From Candidatus Magasanikiibacteriota bacterium (lineage in GTDB: Bacteria; Patescibacteriota; Patescibacteriia; Magasanikbacterales; UBA922): DNA of 23,086 nucleotides. The translations under genes were made by a program, and so were the position numbers. Every line of letters begins with the position of its first letter. The first letter of the stretch is position 1. The stretch spans positions 14,093 to 37,178 of the forward strand of contig DOYU01000014.1 of assembly GCA_003518365.1 (NCBI GenBank). The letters are read 5' to 3'. Shown one piece after another: positions 7,176 through 14,618 of the stretch. The notes beneath the pieces are model-generated. The model did no database searches. It saw only the letters and a list, made by a program, of their open reading frames with translations, and had not been told where the DNA came from.

Positions 7176-7433
7176 CTATTTGTTGATTACTTTCTTGTAG
7201 ATCTCTTCATCGATATATCCGTTCGTTTGGATTTTTGCTATAACTTGGCTTGCTTCTGGATGAGACAGATTTATTACATCTAAACTTTGAAGAATTGGTA
7301 CAACAATATGCCAACCTGGCTCTATAACCTTTGTATATTTCCCCAAAAAATAGACAATACCTCGATGATGTTGCTTAATTTGGCGCATTGATACACCAAT
7401 AATGATGAAGACTGCAATAAGTAATATTTGCAT
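7176..7433 (-). CDS. Short stomatin-like membrane protein with SHOCT-like tail
   Basis: An 85-residue protein from ATG 7433 (or 87 from 7439); a longer start at 7454 would overlap the tRNA and is rejected. Residues 1-15 are one membrane helix. Residues about 16-52 follow the slipin N-terminus closely (MRQIKQHHRGIVYFLGKYTK, PGWHIVVPILQS; compare RQVNEYQRGIKFQLGKF in the slipin at 4640). The SPFH fold is then absent. Instead it ends with a segment including VIAKIQTNGYIDEEIYKKVI, which resembles the SHOCT short C-terminal helix pair. It is either a real small membrane protein or a remnant of a duplicated slipin. It starts 13 bases after the 3' end of tRNA-Arg on the same strand and may share its transcript. 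Confidence 0.6.
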   Translation of the reverse strand: MQILLIAVFIIIGVSMRQIKQHHRGIVYFLGKYTKVIEPGWHIVVPILQSLDVINLSHPEASQVIAKIQTNGYIDEEIYKKVINK

Positions 7434-7445
7434 AGTCATGATATG

Positions 7446-7517
7446 TGAGCCCACCAGGAATCGAACCTGGAACGAGAGCTTAGAAGGCTCCTGTTATATC
7501 CATTTAACTATAGGCTC
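7446..7517 (-). tRNA. tRNA-Arg (TCT)
   Basis: The reverse strand gives a full cloverleaf: acceptor GAGCCTA with TGGGCTC (one T-G pair), D arm GTTA/TAAC, anticodon stem GGAGC/GCTCT around loop CTTCTAA (anticodon TCT, reading AGA/AGG), and T arm CCAGG/CCTGG. The discriminator is A and CCA is not encoded. Confidence 0.93.
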
Positions 7518-7527
7518 ATGTGGGGAC

Positions 7528-7556
7528 AGTCTAAACGGTTTTTCTCAAATTGTCAA
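7528..7556 (-). promoter_or_regulatory. Promoter of tRNA-Arg, overlapping the xer stop codon
   Basis: On the reverse strand: TTGACA (7551-7556), 17-bp spacer, TAGACT (7528-7533). The TGA inside the -35 is the stop codon of the upstream recombinase gene. The start is expected near 7521, only a few bases before the mature tRNA 5' end. Confidence 0.8.
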
Positions 7557-8545
7557 TCATCCTTTCTCCCTTTCCCATGAAATTTTTTATGAATATTTTT
7601 CAGTTCTTTGTCAGTAATATGCGTATAGATCTGGGTCGTGGTGATAGAGGAGTGCCCGAGCATCGCTTGGACCGAGCGGATGTCAGCTCCGTTTTGCAAC
7701 AGATCTGTAGCATAGGAATGGCGGAGCGTGTGAGGAGAGACAGGCTTGGTGATACCGGCAAGTTTGGCGCACGTTTTTACCAGACGCTGCACAGAGCGCG
7801 GTGTGAGATGACCATATTGTGATTGGCTCTTTGCTTTTCCTCCACCCACGACTGACTTTTTCTGCGCGCCTTTTCGTTTATCATGCGACACAAATAAATA
7901 TGGGTTCATATCTTTTCGAAGACCAAGATATTTTTTGATCCAATATTTTGCCTGCTCAGAAAGAAAGACAACACGACGTTTTCCGCCTTTTCCTTCGATA
8001 CTAAATTCATCTCGCTGCAAATTGACATCGTCAATCTGGAGGCTCACAAGCTCTGAGACACGAAGCCCTGTTGAAAAAAGTAATTCGAGCACTGCCTTAT
8101 CGCGATATTTTTGGAGTACGGTGTTCGGGTTTTCACTGTCACTTTGTGCTTTTAATGGCGCTTCGAGGATGCGGTTGAGATCACTACCTTCGAGAAAACT
8201 CACATCTCTGTCTGGCATTTTCATGAGTTCTATTTTTTCAGCAGCCAATGTTTTCACATCGCGCTTTGCCATGTATTTCAAAAAAGATCTCAGGGCAATA
8301 AGATGATAGTTTTGTGTATTTTTTTTCAGCGGCTCTCCGTGCACATCGATCAGTCTATTCAGCCACAGACGATATTTACGCACTTCCTCGTGTGTAATGG
8401 CACTCGGAGATTTATCACTACCTAAGTATTCAAGAAACCGACCTAAATAAAACGCATAATTTTCTAGTGTTTTTGGACTGCGGTTTTTTTCAATTTCTAA
8501 ATGCTCGAGGTATTCCGTTAGGAAGGTCTGTAAGTTATTTGCCAT
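7553..8545 (-). CDS. Xer-type tyrosine recombinase
   Basis: A 330-residue protein (ATG 8545) with the usual two-domain Xer layout. Residues 1-95 are the SAM-like DNA-binding domain (LEHLEIEKNRSPKTLENY). The catalytic domain follows with R162 (STGLRVSEL), K186 (EGKGGKRR), H272 and R275 (HTLRHS), H298 (LGHSSI) and Tyr307 (TTTQIYTH), so the active site is complete. Such proteins resolve chromosome dimers at dif; in CPR bacteria a single Xer commonly serves. An insert rich in Lys/Gly/Ser (about 222-246) between the Lys strand and the HxxR box is longer than in E. coli XerD. Adjacency to tRNA-Arg raises the question of an integrase, but no duplicated tRNA end is seen. A GTG at 8578 would lie inside the 7-mer array and is rejected. 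Confidence 0.9.
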   Translation of the reverse strand: MANNLQTFLTEYLEHLEIEKNRSPKTLENYAFYLGRFLEYLGSDKSPSAITHEEVRKYRLWLNRLIDVHGEPLKKNTQNYHLIALRSFLKYMAKRDVKTLAAEKIELMKMPDRDVSFLEGSDLNRILEAPLKAQSDSENPNTVLQKYRDKAVLELLFSTGLRVSELVSLQIDDVNLQRDEFSIEGKGGKRRVVFLSEQAKYWIKKYLGLRKDMNPYLFVSHDKRKGAQKKSVVGGGKAKSQSQYGHLTPRSVQRLVKTCAKLAGITKPVSPHTLRHSYATDLLQNGADIRSVQAMLGHSSITTTQIYTHITDKELKNIHKKFHGKGRKDD

Positions 8546-8555
8546 AGTATATGGG

Positions 8556-8618
8556 GCTTGGAACTTGTCACTGGCCACTTGTTTTCAAGTGTCTAGCTCC
8601 AAGTTGCCAGTGTCTACA
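8556..8618. repeat. Mirror-symmetric 7-mer array (9 units)
   Basis: Exactly nine 7-base units fill 63 bases. Four forward units resemble ACTTGTC or GCTTGGA. From 8584 on, five units are the reverse complement of the same word (TCCAAGT at 8598 is the complement of ACTTGGA). The centre, CACTTG-TTTT-CAAGTG (8576-8591), is a perfect hairpin. It fills the gap between the divergent xer and SpoU genes. Confidence 0.8.
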
Positions 8619-8653
8619 TTGCATTGTACGACACTTGAAGATTTCATACAACC

Positions 8654-8659
8654 TATGAT
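8654..8659 (+). promoter_or_regulatory. Likely -10 element of the SpoU gene
   Basis: TATGAT at 8654-8659 lies 14 bases before the ATG at 8673. TTGAAG at 8635-8640 is only 13 bp upstream, too close for a normal -35, so the call rests on the -10. The leader would be about 7 nt. Confidence 0.4.
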
Positions 8660-8672
8660 AGGGTAATGGTCT

Positions 8673-9143
8673 ATGAATCAAAGAGAGATCGTCCTTATAT
8701 TGCCAAACATTCGATCGTGCCACAACGTTGGTGCCATGTTTCGGACTGCGGACGCATTTGCTATTTCAAAACTTTATCTCGTCGGATACACAGCGACGCC
8801 TCCTAAAATTCAAATAGACAAAGTATCGCTCGGGGCAGAGCAGTGGATGCCGTGGGAGAAGCGGGAAGAATTGGAAGGGTTGATTAGCGAATTGAAAGAT
8901 GACGGATATGATATCGTTGCTCTTGAAAAAAGTGAGGAGAGTTCTCCAATTTCTAATTTCAAATTGATAATCTCTAATGAAGCAAAGATTGCATTGATTG
9001 TCGGGAATGAGGTGGATGGCATTGATGATACTATTTTAGATATGTGTGATCATGTTGTGCATATTCCTATGCTTGGAAAAAAGGAAAGTCTGAATGTAAG
9101 TATTGCAGCTGGAGTTGCGATGTATGCACTCCGTTTTCAATAG
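8673..9143 (+). CDS. SpoU/TrmH-family RNA 2'-O-methyltransferase
   Basis: SPOUT-class enzymes methylate ribose 2'-OH in tRNA or rRNA using SAM held in a deep trefoil knot. The three family motifs are present: motif 1 NVGAMFRTADAF (18-29), motif 2 ALIVGNEVDGI (107-117) and motif 3 IPMLGKKESLNVSIAAGVAM (131-150). The length of 156 residues is the knot domain alone, as in TrmL-type enzymes. Which nucleotide is modified cannot be told. Residues about 91-102 (SPISNFKLIISN) fall in a variable loop and are coded by a 7-mer array related to the one at 18046-18073. There is no good Shine-Dalgarno. Confidence 0.9.
   Translation: MNQREIVLILPNIRSCHNVGAMFRTADAFAISKLYLVGYTATPPKIQIDKVSLGAEQWMPWEKREELEGLISELKDDGYDIVALEKSEESSPISNFKLIISNEAKIALIVGNEVDGIDDTILDMCDHVVHIPMLGKKESLNVSIAAGVAMYALRFQ
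8945..8979 (+). repeat. 7-mer array inside the SpoU coding sequence
   Basis: Five consecutive 7-base units of the type TCTAATT (including TCAAATT and TCTAATG). The 18-base string AATTTCTAATTTCAAATT (8948-8965) is identical to 18042-18059 in the rpiB leader, and most following bases also match. Reading frame is kept. Confidence 0.7.
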
Positions 9144-9160
9144 AAATTTTGCTCTGAGTT

Positions 9161-9169
9161 TGGTATACT
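9161..9169 (+). promoter_or_regulatory. Extended -10 promoter, near-leaderless
   Basis: TGGTATACT (9161-9169) is an extended -10 without a good -35. The expected start near 9176 is only about 2 bases before the ATG at 9178, so the mRNA would be leaderless or nearly so. Confidence 0.55.
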
Positions 9170-9177
9170 AACATTCT

Positions 9178-9900
9178 ATGGAGACCCTGCCAACCACACA
9201 ATACACCAAACAGATTTTTCGGCAGTTATATGCGTTTGTAGCACCTGTGTTACCGACTGAGCTTGAGGAAGAAATGCGTCATGCACTCGAACATATTGAG
9301 CAAGACGCTGATTTGACACGTGAAGATATTGAAGAAACGATGATTATTTTTGGAAAGCGTGTATGGCCGTATAGAAAAGCACTCCAAGAAGCAATCGGAT
9401 TGCATGAAGGAAATGTAGGAAGCAAATTTTTTCGATCCGCGCTTTCAAGAAAAATGCAAAAGAAGTTTGATGAATTTACTTCGCATGGAGGTACGGTGCA
9501 TGATATTCATAGTGGTGCTCCTGCAGATTTTTTTACCACAGAAGAACGCATTGAGCTCAATCATGCCTTGGTAAATATGAATACACAGCTTACGCAATTT
9601 GCTGTGCAGTCTGTCAAAGGTACGGGACACAAACAGTTTCAATCCTCTGTGCAAGAGTTTATCACCTTACTTGATAATCTAGAAAATCAGCTGAGTGATA
9701 TCAGAGTCATGGCTGATGATGCTCAGGAACATCCGATGATCGCAAGAGAAATGCGAGAGCATATTCGTGGATTTGAATATGGACTTGTGCTCTTGGGGAA
9801 AGAATATACCCAAGAAGCCGTTGAAAAAGCACAAGAACATTTTCATGGGAGACGGCGGGAGCTGAAGGTGAGAGGATTTGACATTGCACTGAACAACTAA
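9178..9900 (+). CDS. Helical protein of unknown function (240 aa)
   Basis: I do not recognise the family. The product is soluble, predicted mostly alpha-helical, and has no signal peptide, membrane segment or known catalytic motif. The N-terminal third is acidic (PTELEEEMRHALEHIEQDAD). The middle has GSKFFRSALSRKMQKKFDEF. The last part, from about residue 140, is long amphipathic helix (FQSSVQEFITLLDNLENQLS, LVLLGKEYTQEAVEKAQEHF) that could form a helical bundle. The start is fixed by the extended -10 just upstream and the lack of room for another start. It is transcribed alone and ends in a terminator shared with the convergent RimK-like gene. Confidence 0.7.
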   Translation: METLPTTQYTKQIFRQLYAFVAPVLPTELEEEMRHALEHIEQDADLTREDIEETMIIFGKRVWPYRKALQEAIGLHEGNVGSKFFRSALSRKMQKKFDEFTSHGGTVHDIHSGAPADFFTTEERIELNHALVNMNTQLTQFAVQSVKGTGHKQFQSSVQEFITLLDNLENQLSDIRVMADDAQEHPMIAREMREHIRGFEYGLVLLGKEYTQEAVEKAQEHFHGRRRELKVRGFDIALNN

Positions 9901-9904
9901 AAAA

Positions 9905-9929
9905 GAAGCGAGTCATCGCTTCTTTTTTT
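9905..9929. terminator. Bidirectional terminator overlapping the RimK-like stop codon
   Basis: GAAGCGA (9905-9911), loop GTCA, TCGCTTC (9916-9922), then T7, with A-rich sequence on the other side. The reverse-strand stop TGA (9913-9915) sits in the loop. Confidence 0.88.
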
Positions 9930-10833
9930 CTTTTGTCCGTTTTATCGCAAAATCAATAATGGCACCAGCAACGTCTATGCCTGTGGCTTTGGTAATACCA
10001 TCGAGCCCAGGATTTGAATTTACTTCCAGTACTTTTGGTCCATTTTTTGAGCGAATGATGTCCACGCCTGCAAAATCCAGACCAAAGGCTTTGGTTGCCC
10101 TGATGGCAATCTTTTTTTCTTCTGCTGTGAGCTCCGCTATTTTTACACGTCCTCCAAGCGCAAAATTAGAGCGAAATTCACCCTTACGGGTAGCGATACG
10201 ATTCATCGCTGCAACAATTTTTCCTCCCACAACGACAACACGGAAATCTTTTCCACTTGCTTCTTTGATATATTCCTGGATGATGAGGGGAGATGAATTG
10301 TCATCGTCTATCATCATCTGAATGATGGAACGCAACCCTCTTTCGGATTCTACGATAGACACGCCAATGCCTTTTGCTCCGCTTACCGATTTTAAAATAA
10401 CTGGATATTTCCCGATGTCATGTACGATCTCAGGCACATATTCTGCAGAGCGAACGACATACGTTTTTGGAATAGGAATTTTTTTCGTACTCATGATTTG
10501 GAGAGAGCGGATTTTGTTTTTTGCTGTAGCGATTGCACCAAACGAATTCATGGTTTCTACACCTGTGAGCTCAAATTGTTTGATGATACTGGCATGCACG
10601 TCTGCATTGGTCCAAGAAAATGATGCCTTTACGATAAGAACTGGAATATGCAGTTTTTTGTTATTCACTAGTATTTCAGCCGTATTAGTAAAACGCATTT
10701 TGCATTCTTCCGTACTAATGAGGACAAGTTCATAACCTCTCGCCTTTGCACTTTCTGTCATGAGATCAAGACTAATCTTTAAGGCGGAGTCAGGATTTTT
10801 TGGCACACGTGGGGTGAGCAGATACAGTTTCAT
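9913..10833 (-). CDS. RimK-like ATP-grasp ligase
   Basis: RimK-type enzymes join amino acids, classically glutamate, to a protein or peptide carboxylate through an acylphosphate made with ATP. In this 306-residue protein the ATP-grasp signs are K148, the Gly-rich loop GAKGIGV (152-158), QEYI with E187, DFR (196-198), RKGEFRSN (216-223) and the Mg-binding E270-x-N272-x-N274 in LEVNSNPGL. These match RimK/LysX/MptN-type ligases. The acceptor is not predictable. The ATG at 10833 is 7 bases from the preceding ATP-grasp gene's stop codon, so the two are almost surely cotranscribed. No Shine-Dalgarno is present, which fits translational coupling. Confidence 0.85.
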   Translation of the reverse strand: MKLYLLTPRVPKNPDSALKISLDLMTESAKARGYELVLISTEECKMRFTNTAEILVNNKKLHIPVLIVKASFSWTNADVHASIIKQFELTGVETMNSFGAIATAKNKIRSLQIMSTKKIPIPKTYVVRSAEYVPEIVHDIGKYPVILKSVSGAKGIGVSIVESERGLRSIIQMMIDDDNSSPLIIQEYIKEASGKDFRVVVVGGKIVAAMNRIATRKGEFRSNFALGGRVKIAELTAEEKKIAIRATKAFGLDFAGVDIIRSKNGPKVLEVNSNPGLDGITKATGIDVAGAIIDFAIKRTKEKKKR

Positions 10834-10840
10834 AGCTATG

Positions 10841-12109
10841 TTATTCTAACTCTATATTAATCGATTGTTCAACTCTTCTAATATCAGCAAGGAGTTGTGG
10901 TCTATGCTTGTGCGCTAAAATAATATCGCACACCGCCTTTCCACCATGCTTTGAGTAGAGACATGCATCCCCTGATTTGAGGTTCAGCTGTATGTCCTTA
11001 ATGGATGCGAGCTTTTTTATTTTTCGTATCCCATTCACTTTTTTTAGTATGCCTTCTTTTTTTGCATAGAGTTTTAATACAGAAACGTATGCCTGTTGTT
11101 TTTTGGGAATAATTGGTTTTTCTCCTAAGTGCAGTAAGAGGTCATTTGTCCGGTGTTCTATGTTGTGTGAAAGTTTGTACATAGCATTTCTAAAACCGCC
11201 AATGCGTGGTCCCAGCTCAATAATTTTCCATCCATCTTCGGTTCGCATGAGTTCAATATGCACTGTAGTTGAGCGAAGATTCACTGCATGGATAGCCTTT
11301 TTTGCCACCACGTGAGCTTTTTCAATAGTGGTCTCCTTCAGCTGTGTCGGAGTGATTCTCATGTAATTGAAAAAATCATCAAACCCAATAGTCTTCCCGG
11401 TTTTTACATAGACCATTGGACAGAAGGATATATCTCCTTTGGCAGTGACATACGCGTCTACTGAGTACATTTCTCCTTCCATAAATTGTTCAACAAGGAC
11501 TCTGGGAACGGTTGTCCTATTGTTTTCTTTGTAAATTTTTTCAATCTTCCTAAATGTTTTTTGCAGTGATTTTTTCAATTCATCCTCATGATAACACATA
11601 GTGACGAGCAGACTTGCGGCAAGTCCTGATGGCTTGATAACAAGGGGGAATCCTACCTTTTTTATAATGCGCGCTATAGATTTTTCATCCGTATTTTTTA
11701 CAATAGTAAATGCTGGCGTAATGGTTGGATCGGCTGCTTCAAATAATTGTCTCATCGCAATTTTATCAGTGGACCACTCAAGGCTTGCTGCTGATGTGTG
11801 CAACAAATAGGGAACGTGAGGAAATACCTTTGCTGCCAGAATTGCGTTTTCATCACCATAAAACGTAGCAGCGACAATAGTATCTTTGTATGGCTGTAGT
11901 ATTTTTTCAATGGCATGTGGCTTTTGAAAGTCGCATGTGAGGATTTTAGAGACTTTTTTATCTTCTGGGAATATTCCAGTTTCATTTTTGTCTTGTATGA
12001 CAAGGATTTTGAAATCCTTTTTTAAGTGAGTATTGCATTGTGCTACTGCAGCAACGCCAGAAGGTGTGACTTTGGTAATAAATAGGATGTATTCTGTGTG
12101 ACGAGGCAT
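10841..12109 (-). CDS. ATP-grasp ligase, paralogue B
   Basis: A 422-residue ATP-grasp protein. Residues 1-110 are a Rossmann-like pre-ATP-grasp domain. STDKIAMR (113-120) precedes the fold. VIKPSGLAAS (157-166) gives the ATP-binding Lys and loop, VEQFMEG (206-212) the hinge, and STTVHIEL to ELGPRIGGF (280-306) the metal site. This pattern is that of carboxylate-amine/thiol ligases similar to L-amino-acid ligases and PurK-like enzymes. The C-terminal domain carries a KHGG motif (SGDACLYSKHGGKAVCDIIL) and ends LLADIRRVEQSINIELE, shared with the neighbouring paralogue. Substrates are unknown. It lies between paralogue A and the RimK-like gene in one direction. Confidence 0.8.
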   Translation of the reverse strand: MPRHTEYILFITKVTPSGVAAVAQCNTHLKKDFKILVIQDKNETGIFPEDKKVSKILTCDFQKPHAIEKILQPYKDTIVAATFYGDENAILAAKVFPHVPYLLHTSAASLEWSTDKIAMRQLFEAADPTITPAFTIVKNTDEKSIARIIKKVGFPLVIKPSGLAASLLVTMCYHEDELKKSLQKTFRKIEKIYKENNRTTVPRVLVEQFMEGEMYSVDAYVTAKGDISFCPMVYVKTGKTIGFDDFFNYMRITPTQLKETTIEKAHVVAKKAIHAVNLRSTTVHIELMRTEDGWKIIELGPRIGGFRNAMYKLSHNIEHRTNDLLLHLGEKPIIPKKQQAYVSVLKLYAKKEGILKKVNGIRKIKKLASIKDIQLNLKSGDACLYSKHGGKAVCDIILAHKHRPQLLADIRRVEQSINIELE

Positions 12110-12134
12110 ATGAAACAGTCTCTAAGTGAGAAAG

Positions 12135-12162
12135 AAGCGCACCTCTTGGGTCAGGTACGCTT
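12135..12162 (-). other. Hairpin between the two ATP-grasp paralogues
   Basis: A 10-bp stem (12135-12144 with 12153-12162, one T-G pair) has an 8-base loop. The reverse strand continues CTTTCTC, a poor T-tract, so this may be a partial terminator or attenuator that sets the ratio of upstream to downstream genes. A TATACT at 12184-12189 (reverse strand) could start a second transcript just before it. Confidence 0.5.
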
Positions 12163-12191
12163 TGTTTAATATATGTATATATAGTATACGT

Positions 12192-13559
12192 CTATTCGAC
12201 TTGGATATCTACCGTCTGTTCTAGCCGTCTAATGTCGGCAAGTAGCTCAGAACGATTTTTATTAACAAGAATGATATTGAAGACACTGCTGCCACCATGC
12301 TTTGCAAATTTACAGGTGTCGCCAACTTTTTTATTGATATACAATTTTTTTAATGATTTGAGTTCTTGAATTTTTTTGATGCCTGCAAGTTTTACTAATT
12401 TTCCTTCTTCTTTTGCAAAGAATTTCATGGCAGCGGCATATCCTTGTTCTTTTTTCTTGATCTGCGGTTTTTTCGGGAGGCGGATCAAGATGTCATTGGC
12501 AGTATGATTGAAATCAAAAGCAAATTCATAGAGCATATGCCTAAACCCGCCGATACGTGGACCCAGTTCAATAACTTTCCATCCTTGCTCTGTTTTGAGC
12601 AGTTCCACGTGTACTGTCGTACTGCGCAATGCCATTGCGCGAATTGATTGTTCAGCTACGTGCTCTGCTTGCGCAATACTTTCTTCATTGAGGAGTGTCG
12701 GTGTCATCTGGAGATATCCGAAAAAGTCATCAAAACCAATGGCCTTTCCCGTTTTGACAGAAACCATCGGACAAAAATACATGCGCCCAACATCTGAAAC
12801 ATATGCATCAATCGAATACTGCTGTCCCTCCATAAATTCTTCGACCAACACTTTTGGAATGCCGTTGCCTCCATCGGCTTTGTACACAGCTTCGATTTCT
12901 CGGAATACTTTTTTCAAAAAATCTGAGAGTTCTTCTTTGTGATAGCAAATACCGACGAGTCTGCTGGCAGCAAGCCCTGCGGGCTTTACAATGACAGGAA
13001 AGGTAAGTGTATCGATGATTGTCTTTATACTCTTTTTTTCCGTATCTTTCACCACCATGAATGCCGGGGTAATACTTTTATCATAATTGCGAAGATGCTT
13101 TCTCATCGCAATTTTATCGGTTGCCCACAGAAGTGAGGTCTCTGTTGGAGTGTGAACAAATGGGACATATGGCACGACGCGCGCCAATGCAGAAATTTGA
13201 TCTTCACTTCGTGTCGTCAGGACAAGAATTTCATCTTGTAGAGGAATGAGTGCCTCATGTAATGCTGCATCTGAGGAAAAATCACATGGGATGACGATAT
13301 CGAGCTTGTCTACGATTTTTTCAGTAAATTCATCCAGTTTTGTTTTGGAATCATAAATCAACGCTAATCTGAATTTTCTGTCTTCAGTTTTTTCAAACTC
13401 TTTGAGGGCATAATACATGTGCGGGAAGAGTTTTCCAACATACAGAAGGATATTCTTTTCCTTTGTCACCTCTGTTGGCTTGACCACCTTTATCATGTGA
13501 TCATAAAGCTTGCCCACAAGTGTGAGAGGGACAAGAAAGTTGTCTGAAGTTTTTTTCAT
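12192..13559 (-). CDS. ATP-grasp ligase, paralogue A
   Basis: A 455-residue ATP-grasp protein clearly paralogous to the next gene: ATDKIAMR (146-153), KSITPAFMVVK, VKPAGLAAS (191-199), VEEFMEG (239-245), GFDDFFGY, LRSTTVHVEL, ELGPRIGGF (331-339) and the C-terminal KHGG plus LLADIRRLEQTVDIQVE. It has about 30 extra N-terminal residues. The start is set at ATG 13559: the longer frame to 13601 overlaps the promoter, whose start near 13567 leaves a leader of about 8 nt. The pair probably arose by tandem duplication; the substrates of the two may differ. The RimK-like ligase follows downstream. Confidence 0.8.
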   Translation of the reverse strand: MKKTSDNFLVPLTLVGKLYDHMIKVVKPTEVTKEKNILLYVGKLFPHMYYALKEFEKTEDRKFRLALIYDSKTKLDEFTEKIVDKLDIVIPCDFSSDAALHEALIPLQDEILVLTTRSEDQISALARVVPYVPFVHTPTETSLLWATDKIAMRKHLRNYDKSITPAFMVVKDTEKKSIKTIIDTLTFPVIVKPAGLAASRLVGICYHKEELSDFLKKVFREIEAVYKADGGNGIPKVLVEEFMEGQQYSIDAYVSDVGRMYFCPMVSVKTGKAIGFDDFFGYLQMTPTLLNEESIAQAEHVAEQSIRAMALRSTTVHVELLKTEQGWKVIELGPRIGGFRHMLYEFAFDFNHTANDILIRLPKKPQIKKKEQGYAAAMKFFAKEEGKLVKLAGIKKIQELKSLKKLYINKKVGDTCKFAKHGGSSVFNIILVNKNRSELLADIRRLEQTVDIQVE

Positions 13560-13573
13560 AGAATGTACGCCGA

Positions 13574-13601
13574 AGTATAGCAGATATCTTTGATTTGTCA
13601 A
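13574..13601 (-). promoter_or_regulatory. Promoter of the ATP-grasp cluster
   Basis: On the reverse strand: TTGACA (13596-13601), 16-bp spacer, TATACT (13574-13579) with TGC as an extended -10. The predicted start near 13567 lies about 8 bases before the ATG. Confidence 0.8.
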
Positions 13602-13614
13602 TGGCTAGGCAAAG

Positions 13615-13640
13615 AAAAAACGCTTTATTTAGCGTTTTTT
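13615..13640. terminator. Terminator overlapping the end of the sugar kinase gene
   Basis: AAAAAACGCT (13615-13624) and AGCGTTTTTT (13631-13640) flank a 6-base loop. It contains the kinase stop codon (13629-13631) and works for reverse transcripts just before the ATP-grasp promoter. Confidence 0.8.
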
Positions 13641-14615
13641 CGTAATGTTGCGAGGGAGAATATCCGGGTATGTATCTATGATTGTCTGTATCCCTTTTTT
13701 GTTGAGCAGCCCTTCTTGGGCGCCAAATTTTTGGATCACCCCCCCGGCATTTGCCGTCCCCCATTGCATGGCCTCTTCGAGTGATTTTTTTTGCATAAGG
13801 GCTGCCAAAAATCCACTGGTAAATGCATCGCCGGCACCTGTTTTTGCCTTTGCTTCGATTGGGTATGGCGGCATGTGAAGGACAGAGCCAGCTTGCGACC
13901 CGTAGGCTCCTTGTACTCCATCAGTGATCACAATGGTCTTTGGCCCTTTGGCATGAAGGGACATGAGGAGGGTCTGGATACTCGTCCGATTGGTACTTCC
14001 TGCCAATTTGGCAGCCTCTTCTTTATTCACCATGAGGACAGCGACTCTTGGAAGTATGTGTTGAATACTTTCAAGGCCATGTGCAAACTGGTAGGATCCT
14101 GGATTCATCGCAAGCTGCACATCAGGATGCGCCTTGAGATACGTGACCAATTGTTTTTGGAGTGTTTCAAAACTTGCACCAAGGGAAGTGTAATAGATCC
14201 ATTTGGTATCTGGCAATGTACCAAGCGCATACGTTCGCTTTGCATGATACGAAAGAATGGTCCGTTCACTCCCATAATTGAGCACTACCGAATATCGTGT
14301 TTCTTGCTCTTTGTGAATATGCACTAAGGATAGATCAACATTCTTTTTTTTGAGTGCTTCCAGAATGACTTGGCCATTAATATCGTCACCAATTTCCGTA
14401 AGGATGGAGGTTTTGAGTCCCAATTTTCGAGCGCCTACGGCAACATTGGCGGCATTGCCACCTACGTCATGCGTACTTTGATTGATGGACATTTTTTCTG
14501 CGTAATCAAAACAAATCCGCTTTTTCTCCGGGTCAATATGACAATGAGATGTCTGCTCATCCAAAACAAAAAAAATATCTACGAGGGCATCTCCTATGGT
14601 AATGAGGTCAAACAT
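13629..14615 (-). CDS. PfkB-family sugar kinase (ribokinase-like)
   Basis: PfkB kinases phosphorylate sugars or nucleosides with ATP. This 328-residue protein starts MFDLITIGDALVDIFF. It has the GGNAANVAVGARKLG substrate motif (52-66) and the signature KTGAGDAFTSGFLAAL, with GAGDAF at 260-265 and catalytic Asp263. IVITDGVQGAYG (228-239) contributes to the nucleotide site. The insert around residues 20-48 (HCHIDPEKKRICFDYAEK) is seen in CPR and archaeal homologues annotated as carbohydrate kinases. The exact sugar is unknown; nearby Rpe and RpiB genes suggest pentose metabolism, which is inference. The start at 14615 is chosen because upstream sequence is a 7-mer array. Confidence 0.88.
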   Translation of the reverse strand: MFDLITIGDALVDIFFVLDEQTSHCHIDPEKKRICFDYAEKMSINQSTHDVGGNAANVAVGARKLGLKTSILTEIGDDINGQVILEALKKKNVDLSLVHIHKEQETRYSVVLNYGSERTILSYHAKRTYALGTLPDTKWIYYTSLGASFETLQKQLVTYLKAHPDVQLAMNPGSYQFAHGLESIQHILPRVAVLMVNKEEAAKLAGSTNRTSIQTLLMSLHAKGPKTIVITDGVQGAYGSQAGSVLHMPPYPIEAKAKTGAGDAFTSGFLAALMQKKSLEEAMQWGTANAGGVIQKFGAQEGLLNKKGIQTIIDTYPDILPRNITKKR

Positions 14616-14618
14616 ATG

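Noticed and set aside
7446..8545. Integrated element with attachment site at tRNA-Arg
   Set aside because: A tyrosine recombinase is adjacent, but I see no second copy of the tRNA 3' end and no phage or plasmid genes; the protein looks like a housekeeping Xer.
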